This document shows, in pieces, positions 16,695 to 24,456 of a stretch of 36,122 nucleotides of DNA. The stretch covers positions 1-36,122 of the forward strand of contig DUUT01000231.1 in assembly GCA_012841405.1 (NCBI GenBank), given 5' to 3'. The position numbers were made by a program, and so were the translations under genes. The first letter of the stretch is position 1. Each line of letters begins with the position of its first letter. The notes beneath the pieces are model-generated. The model ran no database searches. It had not been told where the DNA came from and was given only the letters and a program-made list of their open reading frames with translations. The stretch comes from Chloroflexota bacterium. GTDB lineage: Bacteria; Chloroflexota; Anaerolineae; UBA1429.

Positions 16695-16732
16695 CACGTC
16701 GTCAGGGCGACGACGTGCCCCCGAGAGGGGGC
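16695..16732 (+). ncRNA. Stacked hairpins in the ABC operon leader
   Basis: Two adjoining hairpins share G16717: a perfect 9-bp stem CACGTCGTC/GACGACGTG (16695-16717) with a 5-nt loop, and a 6-bp stem GCCCCC/GGGGGC (16717-16732) closed by a GAGA (GNRA) tetraloop. This suggests a compact leader RNA fold rather than spacer; I recognise no known riboswitch class. Confidence 0.5.
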
Positions 16733-16750
16733 TCACCCGCGCTTACTGCG

Positions 16751-16800
16751 GCGGCCATGGGTACGGTAGGGAGTACCCGTGGCCGCTCTTCTTCGTTTGT
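16751..16800 (+). terminator. Second, large terminator-like hairpin in the ABC operon leader
   Basis: GCGGCCATGGGTAC (16751-16764) pairs with GTACCCGTGGCCGC (16773-16786), 14 bp including one G-U, with an 8-nt loop. TCTTCTTCGTTTGT follows, a broken U-rich tail. It could be a second attenuation point or a stability element. Confidence 0.55.
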
Positions 16801-16949
16801 CGAATCCCTGCACCCCTCCGTGACGCCGCGCGGCGTCTCACCCCTGCCAACCACGCACCCAGCTCGCCCATCGCCTGCCTGCATCGCGGGGCGCGTCGTG
16901 GCAGCCACCGAACGATTCGGTCGGCCGACCCTGGCTGTACGAGGTGAGC
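16801..16949 (+). other. Distal leader of the ABC operon
   Basis: No gene is seen. A perfect 16-bp palindrome GACGCCGCGCGGCGTC lies at 16822-16837, and short self-complementary stretches near 16907-16930 precede the ribosome site ACGAGG before the ATG at 16950. Confidence 0.4.
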
Positions 16950-18701
16950 ATGACGAGGAATATGCCGTTGCGCGCGTATTGGGACCTTCTGGCTGCCCAC
17001 ATCGGCACCCAGAAGCTACGCTTTGGGCTGCTCACGGTGCTCCTGCTGGCGAGCATCGGCCTCCAGATCGTCAATCCCCAGATCACCCGCTACTATATCG
17101 ACGTGGCGACATCGCCTGCTGCCGGCGGGCAACTCATGCGGGCGGCCTTGGCGTTTGTCGGCCTGGCGCTCCTCCAGCAGGCCCTCGGTGTGGGCGCGCG
17201 CTACTATGGCGAGAGCGTCGCGTGGACGGCCACGAATGCCCTGCGCCTCGAGTTGGCCGAGCACTGTCTACACTTGGACATGGGCTTTCACGGTGACATG
17301 AGCCCAGGGAAGCTCATCGAGCGCATCGACGGCGACGTGTCGCAGCTCTCGAACTTTTTCTCGCAGCTCGTCATCCGCATCCTGGGCAACATCATCCTGC
17401 TCATCGGCATCCTGGCGGCGCTCTTTCGTGAGGATGGTGCGGTGGGCGCCGTCTTTGCCGTTTTCGCCGTCATAACCCTCGTGGCGCTAAATGCAGTGCG
17501 CAGCCTGGCCATCCCCCACGAGAAAGCGCGCCGCGAGGCCGAGTCAAACCTGTTTGGCTTTCTCGAGGAGCGGCTGGCCGGTACCGAGGATATCCGCTCG
17601 TGTGGGGCGGTGGATTTCGTCCTCCGTGGGCTGTACGACCTGCACCGCACCATCCTGGCGCACTGGCGCAAGGCGTCCGAGATGTACCTTGTGGTGAACA
17701 CCACGGGCAACCTGCAGGTGACGCTGGCAACCGTGCTGGCCATGGTGGCGGGGTTCTACCTCTTTCGCGCGGGCACCATTACCGTCGGGACGGCGTTCCT
17801 GCTGGTGCAGTACACGAACCTCCTCGGGCGCCCCATCCGCGAGCTGACCCAGCAGACAGAGAGCCTGCAGAACGCTGGCGCTAGCACCCAGCGCCTCAGC
17901 GAGCTGCGCGCGATCAAGAGCCGCACCGTCGATGGCCCGGGCGCCGCGATCCCCGCCGGCCCGCTCGGGTTAGCGTTTGACGGTGTGTCCTTCGCCTACG
18001 TCGAGAACGAGCCTGTGCTGCGGGACGTGTCGTTCAGCCTCGCGCCGGGCCGGGTGCTGGGCCTGCTCGGGCGCACCGGCGGCGGCAAGACGAGCCTGGC
18101 ACGCCTCATTTTCCGCCTGTACGACGTGACCTCGGGGACGGTGACGCTTGGAGGCGTCGACGTGCGCCGGCCGACGTTGCGTCAGCTGCGGCAGCGCGTC
18201 GCCCTGGTGACCCAGGAGGTCCAGCTCTTTCAGGCCACACTGCGCGACAACCTGACCTTTTTTGATGCCTCGATTCCGGATGCCGACATCCTCGAGGCCA
18301 TCGAGACGCTGGGGCTTGCCGACTGGCTGGCGACGCTGCCCGATGGGTTGGATACCGAGTTGCAGTCCTCGGGCCGAGGGCTGTCGGCGGGGGAGGCGCA
18401 GTTGCTCGCTTTTACGCGCGTCTTTCTGCGGGACCCTGGGCTGGTCATCCTCGATGAGGCGTCATCGCGGCTCGATCCCGCCACGGAGCAGCTCATCGAG
18501 CGCGCCGTCGACCGCCTGCTCGCGGGCCGCACGGCCATCATCATTGCGCACCATCTGGGGACGGTGCATCGCGCCGACGAGATCATGATCTTGGAGGAGG
18601 GCCTGGTGGTGGAGCATGGCTCCCGGATGGCCCTGGCGGTGGACCCGAGCTCGCGCTTCTCCCGTCTCCTCCAGACCGGGCTGCAGGAGGTGCTGGCATG
18701 A
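16950..18701 (+). CDS. ABC exporter half-transporter, first subunit
   Basis: The 583-residue protein fuses an N-terminal six-helix exporter membrane domain (residues 1 to about 310) to an ATPase domain. Walker A is GRTGGGKT (374-381), the Q-loop is in LVTQEVQLF, the signature is LSAGE (478-482, normally LSGGQ), Walker B ends in Asp502 with catalytic Glu503 (VILDEASS), and the switch His is His534. ATG 16950 follows ACGAGG by five bases; a GTG two codons earlier is possible. The stop overlaps the next gene's ATG, so the two subunits are translationally coupled. This pair resembles heterodimeric type IV exporters such as BmrCD or TM287/288, which export drugs or lipids across the cytoplasmic membrane. 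The altered signature together with the partner's Asp in place of the catalytic Glu would form the degenerate ATP site. Confidence 0.9.
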   Translation: MTRNMPLRAYWDLLAAHIGTQKLRFGLLTVLLLASIGLQIVNPQITRYYIDVATSPAAGGQLMRAALAFVGLALLQQALGVGARYYGESVAWTATNALRLELAEHCLHLDMGFHGDMSPGKLIERIDGDVSQLSNFFSQLVIRILGNIILLIGILAALFREDGAVGAVFAVFAVITLVALNAVRSLAIPHEKARREAESNLFGFLEERLAGTEDIRSCGAVDFVLRGLYDLHRTILAHWRKASEMYLVVNTTGNLQVTLATVLAMVAGFYLFRAGTITVGTAFLLVQYTNLLGRPIRELTQQTESLQNAGASTQRLSELRAIKSRTVDGPGAAIPAGPLGLAFDGVSFAYVENEPVLRDVSFSLAPGRVLGLLGRTGGGKTSLARLIFRLYDVTSGTVTLGGVDVRRPTLRQLRQRVALVTQEVQLFQATLRDNLTFFDASIPDADILEAIETLGLADWLATLPDGLDTELQSSGRGLSAGEAQLLAFTRVFLRDPGLVILDEASSRLDPATEQLIERAVDRLLAGRTAIIIAHHLGTVHRADEIMILEEGLVVEHGSRMALAVDPSSRFSRLLQTGLQEVLA

Positions 18702-20546
18702 CGGCGGAAACCCTGCGTGCGCCAAGGGAGCGGCTCGAGCGTGAGGCGGTGGATGCACTGCCCGCCTGGCGCGTCATCCTGCAGATGGTGCGCTTTCGCC
18801 CGGGCCTCTGGCTGCTCAACCTGGCGGCCATGCTGGTGCTCAACCTCTTTTGGCAGCTCCCGGGGTTTGTGCTGCAGGCGTTCTTTGACCTGCTCTCGGG
18901 CGACGCTGCCGCGGGCCTCACGGTGTGGACGCTTGTGACCATCTTGGCGGGCTGTATGGTCGGTCGCGTGCTGGGTATGTATGGCCTCATCCGCACGAAC
19001 GTGCCCTTTTTCGTGCACACGGCGGCGCTGCTGCGCAGGAACCTGCTGCGCCACATCCTGAGGCGGCCGGGTGCGGCGGCGCTGCCCGACTCGCCCGGCG
19101 AAGCGATCAGTCGCTTTCGCGGCGATGTGTTCGAGATCTCGCTCTGCCCTGTGGCTCAATGACCTGCAGGGGCTCATCGCCTTTGGCATCGTGGCCGTTG
19201 TCGCCATGGCCCGCATCGATCCACTGATCACGGTGCTGGCGCTGGCGCCGTTTGTGGCCGTGGGCGGCATTGCCTTTGGGGCGACGAACAAGATCGAAAT
19301 GTACCGGCGCGAGAGCCGTCGCGCCGCCGGCCGCGTCACGGGCTTTATCGGCGAGTTCTTTGGGGCGGTGCAGGCCGTCAAGGTGGCCACCGCTGAGGAG
19401 CACGTGCTGGCGCGCTTTGCCGCGCTGAACGATGAGCGTCGTGTGGTGGCCATCAAGGATCGCGTCTTTAACGAGGTGCTGCACTCGATCTTTCGCAACG
19501 CGACGAACCTGGGCACCGGCGTCATCCTCATTCTGGCCGGGCAGGTAATGGCGAACGGCACCTTTAGCGTCGGCGATTTCGCTCTGTTCACGTACTTTCT
19601 CGAGGGGATCAGCGAGTTCACCACCTTTGCCGGCCTGCTCGTGGCGCGCTACAAGCAGATCGGCGTCTCGGTGGAGCGCATGGCACGGCTCATGGAGGGG
19701 GCGCCGAAGGAGGCCTTGATCGAGTGCAGCCCCATCTATCTCGATGGCCAGCTGCCGGATGTCGTCTATGCGCCGAAGAGACCGGAGCACCGCCTGCGCA
19801 CGCTGGACGCCCTCCACATGACGTATCACTACCCGGGGAGTGATCGCGGCATTGAGGACATCACCGTGCACCTGAGACGTGGCAGCCTCACCGTGGTAAC
19901 GGGGCGCGTGGGCGCCGGCAAGACGACTCTCCTGCGGGTGCTGCTCGGGCTGCTGCCGATGGATTCGGGCGAGGTCCGGTGGAACGGACGGCGGGTGGAG
20001 GATCTGGCGCGCCACATGGTGCCGCCCTGCTGTGCCTATACGGCGCAGATCCCGCGGCTCTTTAGCGATACGCTCCGCGACAACCTGCTGATGGGCCTGA
20101 ACGGCGACGATGACGCCATCGCGCGCGCCATCCACAAGGCGGTGATGGACTATGACCTCGAGCAGTTTGAGCTCGGCCTGGAGACGATGGTGGGCCCCAA
20201 AGGCGTCAAGCTCTCGGGCGGGCAGGTGCAACGCACGGCGGCGGCGCGCATGTTTGTCCGTGAGCCTGAGCTGCTCGTCTTTGATGACCTCTCGAGCGCC
20301 CTCGATGTCGAGACGGAACGCCAGCTGTGGGAGCGCGTGTTTGCCGACGGCGAGGCCACGTGCCTGGCCGTCTCGCACCGCAAGTATGCCCTGCGCCGCG
20401 CAGATCACATCATCGTGCTGAGGGACGGCCGCATCGAGGACGAGGGCACGCTGGATGAGCTCCTCGGGCGGTGCGCAGAGATGCAGCGCCTCTGGCAGGG
20501 GGCTGTCGGTGAGGATGACCAGGCGCCTCGCGAGGGAAGCGCCTGA
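18698..20546 (+). pseudogene. ABC exporter half-transporter, second subunit (one-base frameshift near 19150)
   Basis: ATG at 18698 overlaps the upstream stop (ATGA). The first frame runs through two membrane helices to FRGDVFEIS, then reads LCPVAQ and stops at 19162. Removing one C from the CCC at about 19147-19150 restores [11 protein letters not shown] and a continuous protein of about 615 residues to 20546. Beyond the break are the rest of the membrane domain and a full ATPase domain: Walker [11 protein letters not shown]-loop [10 protein letters not shown], signature LSGGQVQ, Walker B LLVFDD and switch His in AVSHRKY. Asp replaces the catalytic Glu after Walker B, typical of the degenerate-site subunit in heterodimeric exporters. 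The clean conservation downstream suggests a sequencing or assembly error, or a very recent mutation. If the frameshift is real, the exporter is dead. Confidence 0.85.
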
Positions 20547-20634
20547 GTGCACCACGCCAGACGTGCCGCGTCCCGGGCATCGCGGTGTGCGCTTCTGACG
20601 ATGCGGGCTCTGCGGCTACGGTCCTGCGAGGGCG

Positions 20635-20673
20635 TGTCTCAAGAACGCACCCGACAGTAAAACGATGTCGCCC
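20635..20673 (+). repeat. Dispersed 39-nt repeat, copy 2
   Basis: Begins TGTCTCAAGAAC and ends ACGATGTCGCCC, matching copy 1 at 12660-12698. It lies about 90 bases after the exporter operon stop, on the same strand relative to the preceding genes as copy 1. Confidence 0.65.
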
Positions 20674-20682
20674 AGAGCATGA

Positions 20683-20706
20683 GCGACGGGCCTTGAGGCC
20701 CATCGC
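20683..20706. terminator. Hairpin between convergent exporter operon and UROD-like gene
   Basis: GCGACGGGCC/GGCCCATCGC forms a 10-position stem with one C-A mismatch and a TTGA loop. CAAGGTTTCTC follows on the plus strand. It adjoins repeat copy 2, as the hairpin at 12694 adjoins copy 1. Confidence 0.45.
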
Positions 20707-20759
20707 CAAGGTTTCTCGCCACGCTCAGAGCCATGCTGTGGCCCTTTTCCAAACACGAC

Positions 20760-21848
20760 TTAGTACCCCCCGTACTCCTCCAACGCCTCAAACATGGCGG
20801 CCAGGTTCTCCCAGGGGATGTCGGGGGTGACGCCGTTGCCCGGGGAGGCGATCCAGCCGCCGCCTGGCTTGAGCCCGTCGCACTGCGCCTTGATCATGCG
20901 GCGCACGTCATCGGGCGTGCCGTGCATGAGCTCACTCTGCAGGCCGATGGTGCCCTCCATGCAGAGGCGATCCCCGTACAGACGCTTGACCTCAAAGACA
21001 TCCATGCTCTCGGGCTGCACGGTGATGAGCGACGATACGCCAATCTCGATGAGCTCGGGGATGACGGGCATGAGCCAGCCGTCGGAATGGTAGCGAAAGT
21101 GGATCCTCGGGTTGACGCGATGGATCGCTGCGATGACGGCGGCCAGGCGTGGCTTGAGCCAGCGCCGCCACATGGCGGGGCTGATGATCATGCTCTTCTG
21201 GCTGCCGATATCGTCGTTGAGCGAGATCATGTCGACCCCCGCCTCGGCCAGGCGCACGGCTTGGGCGATGCGGATGTCGGTGATGCGCGTCAGGAGGGCA
21301 TCGGCCATCTCGGGATTGTCATAAAAGTCGGCGAACAGCCCCGGCTGGGAGCGAATCGTCCAGGCGGTCTGAAAGATCCAACCGATGCTGGCGGTGACGG
21401 CGTAGCCGGCTTCCTTCAGCCGGGTGATCTCGGCTTCTAGGTGGTCGTGGCGCCACTCGGTGATATAGTCGGGGAAGGGGAACGCCTCAATGTCGGCCAG
21501 GCTGGTGGCGTTGCGCAGCGGCGCGATGGGCGCGCTGAGGTGCCAAAAGTGGGCCGGGCGTGTGGCTACGCCCCATTCGACGGGGTAGTGGCTCTTCTCC
21601 CAATCGAGCACCCACTCGATGTCGAGGTCGCGGAAATAGTGGCCGTAGCGCGCCAGGAGATCCGGCGCGGGAGCAGGAGGTCGGAACCCCACACTGGCCA
21701 GATCCCACTCCCAGTAGGCGGCGGGGTCGTCCTGCCCCGTGCGACGACAGAACTCGTCGAGCACCCCCGGCGTCAGGCTGGCGGTGCGCGGCACGCGATC
21801 GGGCTCACGGTGCTCCAGGGCGGCTAACACGCGCTCTCGATGGTTCAT
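20760..21848 (-). CDS. Uroporphyrinogen decarboxylase-like protein, second member
   Basis: The 362-residue protein starts at ATG 21848 after GAAAGGATC. The N-terminus MNHRERVLAALEHREPDRVPR is the classic opening of UROD-superfamily proteins of unknown function. It also has FNDDIGSQ-like text (MISLNDDIGSQKSMIISPAMWRRW in two parts: catalytic-face Asp pair, then SPAMW) and RYHSDGWLMPVIPELIEIG, where the first copy in this window has HSCG. The missing Cys argues against a methyltransferase zinc site here. A C-terminal PGNGVTPDIPWENL segment is typical. No heme-pathway neighbours are present. It follows the DUF488 gene by 48 bp on the same strand. Function unknown; sugar-linked context is shared with relatives. 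Confidence 0.82.
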   Translation of the reverse strand: MNHRERVLAALEHREPDRVPRTASLTPGVLDEFCRRTGQDDPAAYWEWDLASVGFRPPAPAPDLLARYGHYFRDLDIEWVLDWEKSHYPVEWGVATRPAHFWHLSAPIAPLRNATSLADIEAFPFPDYITEWRHDHLEAEITRLKEAGYAVTASIGWIFQTAWTIRSQPGLFADFYDNPEMADALLTRITDIRIAQAVRLAEAGVDMISLNDDIGSQKSMIISPAMWRRWLKPRLAAVIAAIHRVNPRIHFRYHSDGWLMPVIPELIEIGVSSLITVQPESMDVFEVKRLYGDRLCMEGTIGLQSELMHGTPDDVRRMIKAQCDGLKPGGGWIASPGNGVTPDIPWENLAAMFEALEEYGGY

Positions 21849-21854
21849 GAAGCG

Positions 21855-21871
21855 ATCCTTTCTCGCGGATG
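21855..21871 (-). repeat. 17-bp block shared with the manA upstream region (copy A)
   Basis: On the plus strand ATCCTTTCTCGCGGATG; on the minus strand it contains the ribosome site AGAAAGGAT of the UROD-like gene. The identical block lies before the manA-like gene at 31556-31572, at similar distance from its start codon. Confidence 0.6.
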
Positions 21872-21896
21872 GCCGACCGAGCCGGCACAGGGGGCG

Positions 21897-22337
21897 CTAG
21901 AGATGGACGACCTGCACGTCGGGAAGCTGCTCCGCCCAGTGCGCGGCGATAAGCGAGCGGTGGCACTGCCCGGCGTCACGCTCGGCGCACAGGAGGCAGG
22001 GCGCCTGGTAGCGCGACAGCACATCGCGGCCGACGGCCACTGCATCGCGCTCCGCGAGGAGGGGCATATAGCCCCGACGGTATGCTTCCCAGTCGCGGCT
22101 CTTGCGGTAGGCGCGCATGATCTCTTCGGTGGGGGCTAGCTCGAGGTGGTGCTCGTACGCGATGCCAAAGCCCTCCTGAAGGAGGAAGGCGAAATCATCA
22201 CGTTTGGAGAAACCGGCGAGCTGGGACGTATTGTGCAGGCGCACATCGATGATGGCGTCGACCCCCGCTTCGCGGAGGGTGGCGATGAGATCCTCCAGCG
22301 AGCGTCGCTCGAGTCCGATCGTGTACACGGTAGACAT
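21897..22337 (-). CDS. DUF488 family protein
   Basis: The 146-residue product starts at ATG 22337, five bases after GGGAGG. It begins YTIGLERRSLEDLIATLREAGVDAIIDVRL, the beta-alpha-beta start of DUF488 proteins with the conserved DVR, and ends with the family's Cys/His cluster CLLCAERDAGQCHRSLIA (C-x-x-C-x-E ... C-H-R). These small cytoplasmic proteins have no established reaction; the CHR cluster looks like a nucleotide- or metal-binding or active site. A weak promoter lies 170 bp upstream. The UROD-like gene follows by 48 bp and may be cotranscribed. Confidence 0.88.
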   Translation of the reverse strand: MSTVYTIGLERRSLEDLIATLREAGVDAIIDVRLHNTSQLAGFSKRDDFAFLLQEGFGIAYEHHLELAPTEEIMRAYRKSRDWEAYRRGYMPLLAERDAVAVGRDVLSRYQAPCLLCAERDAGQCHRSLIAAHWAEQLPDVQVVHL

Positions 22338-22505
22338 AACCACCTCCCTCGCTGGGACCCTACAGGCCGAGCTGCCGTGGCCGTTCGACGCGCTCCGCGA
22401 TGGCAGCGTCGGGTTACCGTGGCCGCGCCTGGTGGCGGCAATGTGCTTGGAGGGCAAGGCGCTCTCCCCCGACGCAGGATCGCGCAGCGACACACGCGTA
22501 TCCCT

Positions 22506-22534
22506 ATCATAGCGCGGGTCTGCGGCCGAGGCAA
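22506..22534 (-). promoter_or_regulatory. Candidate promoter for the DUF488-UROD pair
   Basis: Minus-strand TTGCCT (22529-22534), 17 bp, TATGAT (22506-22511), giving a leader of about 165 nt. Confidence 0.4.
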
Positions 22535-22583
22535 CGGGGAAAGAGGGGGCCCTGACGCTGGGCGTGGGCAGGGCAGGGGAGCG

Positions 22584-22625
22584 GAGGGGCGTCTGGAGAC
22601 GGGAGCCCGTGTCCAGACGCCCCTC
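22584..22625. terminator. Long hairpin closing the LacI-aldolase operon
   Basis: A perfect 14-bp stem GAGGGGCGTCTGGA/TCCAGACGCCCCTC encloses, after a G-G mismatch, a further 5-bp stem ACGGG/CCCGT. It lies 16 bases beyond the aldolase stop. There is no U-rich tail, so it may act as a 3' stabiliser as well as a terminator. Confidence 0.55.
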
Positions 22626-22641
22626 TGAAGTCGCAGGTGGA

Positions 22642-23490
22642 TTAGGCCTTGCCCGTGGCGCCAAAGAGATCCATATAGTAGGCTGTGCGCTGGCGATAGG
22701 ATTGCCGCGCGGCATCGAGGATGCCAAAGTAGGATGCATCGTCGGCCTTGGCCGTCTCGATCATCTTGGCACCGGCCGTCAGCATGAGGTCGGTGGCCAC
22801 ATTGATCTTGGTGATCCCCGCCTCGATGGCGGCCTTGAACTGCTCCTCTGAGAGGCCCGATCCGCCGTGCATCACCAAGGGGACGTCGACGCGGCGGCGA
22901 ATCTCGGCTAGCAGATCCAGGTCGAGGCAGGGCGTGCCCTTGTAGACGCCGTGGGCCGTGCCGATGGCCACGGCGAGCGAGTCGACACCCGTCTCGGCGA
23001 CAAAGCGCTCGGCGAGGGCCGGGTCGGTGAACCCCTGGCGCTGCCCACCAAAGGCCTCATAGTCGGAACCGCGCCCCACATGGCCCAGCTCGGCCTCCAC
23101 GGAGGCACCAACGGCGTGCGCGGCGCGCACCACCATGCTGGTGATGGCGATATTCTCCTCTACCGGCAGCTGCGAGCCATCAAACATCACATCGGTAAAG
23201 CCGTACGTCAGCGCCTTGATGCACTGCTCATAGCTCGCGCCGTGGTCCAGGATGAGCGATACGGGGACGGTGGCCTGGCTGGCCATCGTGCGGATGGCGT
23301 TGGCGAACACGTCGGCCCCGGGCCTATCGATGAACCCCGCATAGATGGCGATGATGGTCGGCGCCCGCTGGTCCTCAATGGCGAGGAAGGTCCCTTCGGT
23401 GGCAACCATATCAAAGACGTCAAAGCAGGGGATCCCATAGTGCCCAGCCTGGGCGCGTGCGAGTTCATCGCGAATCGATACCAGTGGCAT
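22642..23490 (-). CDS. Class II ketose-bisphosphate aldolase (fructose/tagatose-bisphosphate type)
   Basis: The 282-residue protein has the class II zinc site: His83 in ILDHGAS, Glu134 in AELGHVG, His180 in GTAHGVYKG and His208 in MHGGSGL. NVATDL near residue 232 binds the substrate phosphate. ATG 23490 follows AAGGAGA. Class II aldolases cleave a phosphorylated ketose into dihydroxyacetone phosphate and an aldehyde. The size and motifs fit the fructose/tagatose-bisphosphate (FbaA/GatY) clan rather than the shorter fuculose-phosphate aldolase. It is the last gene of a four-gene operon whose upstream genes encode a kinase and an isomerase, so its substrate is probably that kinase's product. 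A housekeeping FBP aldolase role is less likely given the LacI control. Confidence 0.9.
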   Translation of the reverse strand: MPLVSIRDELARAQAGHYGIPCFDVFDMVATEGTFLAIEDQRAPTIIAIYAGFIDRPGADVFANAIRTMASQATVPVSLILDHGASYEQCIKALTYGFTDVMFDGSQLPVEENIAITSMVVRAAHAVGASVEAELGHVGRGSDYEAFGGQRQGFTDPALAERFVAETGVDSLAVAIGTAHGVYKGTPCLDLDLLAEIRRRVDVPLVMHGGSGLSEEQFKAAIEAGITKINVATDLMLTAGAKMIETAKADDASYFGILDAARQSYRQRTAYYMDLFGATGKA

Positions 23491-23510
23491 GTGTGAAATG
23501 TCTCCTTATC

Positions 23511-24443
23511 CTAGGGGATATCATAGCCTTGGCTCCTGGCAAAGGCTACCGCGTCGTCAAAGCAGGGAACACCGGCACGACCGCCCAGCTTGGTGCACTT
23601 GATGGCAGACACAGCCGTGGAGAACGCCGTGATCTGACGGAGGTTCCAACCCTGCAATAGACCAACGATATAGGCGCCGTGGAACACGTCCCCAGCGCCG
23701 GTGGTGTCCACCACGTCAACGGCGAACGCCGGCATATGGAAGCGCTCGTCGCAGGTGACGGTATAGCTCCCGTCGGCGCCCTCAGTCTGGACGACGATGC
23801 TCGGGCCCAGCGCCAGGGCGGCCTCGCCCGCCTCCCAGATGTCGTCCTTGCCCGTGAGCGATGGCACAAAGCCCGACCCGCAGATCAGGACATCGACATA
23901 GGGAATGAGGGCTCGCATGTGCTCGCCGACGGGGCCCGCGTGCTTGGCCCCGTCGAGGACGACCTTTTTTCCTGCTTCCTTCATCCACTTGGCCGCCTGG
24001 AGTGCGGCGTCGGGGTGACAGCCGTCGAGGTGGAGGTATTCGGCGGAGGTGATTGCTTCGCGGTCGAGCTCCTCGGGTTGGAGGAGGACTCGGTCCACGC
24101 CTCGCAGGCCGGCAAACACCCGCTCGCCCGTCTCTTCGTCCACGTAGACGATGACGACCTGGGTCTCGGGGCCCGGTCGCCGCACGACATAACGGAGATC
24201 CACGCCATAGCGCTCCAGCTCACGGAGCTTGATCTCGGCGGCGACGTCGGTTCCGGCAGTGCCCATGTAGGCCACGCGGGCGCCGAGGCGAGCGGCAGCG
24301 GCCATCGCCGTGGCCACCGGCCCTCCGCCATCGAGGCGGAAGGCGCTGATGCCCGTCCCGCGTTCCCAGGTCGGCATGTCCTTCAACCGGATGAGGACAT
24401 CCAGGACGGCCAGGCCGAGGCCCACGATCTGGTGGTCAGCCAT
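23511..24443 (-). CDS. PfkB/ribokinase-family carbohydrate kinase
   Basis: The 310-residue protein starts at ATG 24443 after GGAGGGAGGAG; longer readings run into the upstream gene. PfkB landmarks are VGLGLAVLDVLIR at the start, the first signature around GGGPVATAMAAAARLGA, and the second signature DTTGAGDVFHGAY with its catalytic-base Asp in GAGD. The family phosphorylates sugars, usually at C1, C5 or C6, with ATP in the cytoplasm. Encoded 13 bp after the isomerase gene and 20 bp before the aldolase gene, it should phosphorylate the ketose made by the isomerase so that the aldolase can split it. The specific sugar cannot be read from the sequence. Confidence 0.9.
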   Translation of the reverse strand: MADHQIVGLGLAVLDVLIRLKDMPTWERGTGISAFRLDGGGPVATAMAAAARLGARVAYMGTAGTDVAAEIKLRELERYGVDLRYVVRRPGPETQVVIVYVDEETGERVFAGLRGVDRVLLQPEELDREAITSAEYLHLDGCHPDAALQAAKWMKEAGKKVVLDGAKHAGPVGEHMRALIPYVDVLICGSGFVPSLTGKDDIWEAGEAALALGPSIVVQTEGADGSYTVTCDERFHMPAFAVDVVDTTGAGDVFHGAYIVGLLQGWNLRQITAFSTAVSAIKCTKLGGRAGVPCFDDAVAFARSQGYDIP

Positions 24444-24456
24444 CTCCTCCCTCCGC

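Larger units (their letters stand above)
22338..22641. other. Gap between aldolase operon end and the DUF488 gene
   Basis: About 300 bp without a gene. It holds the long hairpin at 22584-22625 that closes the aldolase operon and a candidate promoter at 22506-22534 for DUF488. Confidence 0.5.

Noticed and set aside
16787-16825. tRNA-like T-arm text (TTTGTCGAATCC)
   Set aside because: No matching acceptor, D-arm or anticodon arm at the required distances; it is the tail of a terminator-like hairpin.
20760-21848. hemE (true uroporphyrinogen decarboxylase)
   Set aside because: It lacks the HemE N-terminal substrate signature and heme neighbours; superfamily membership only.
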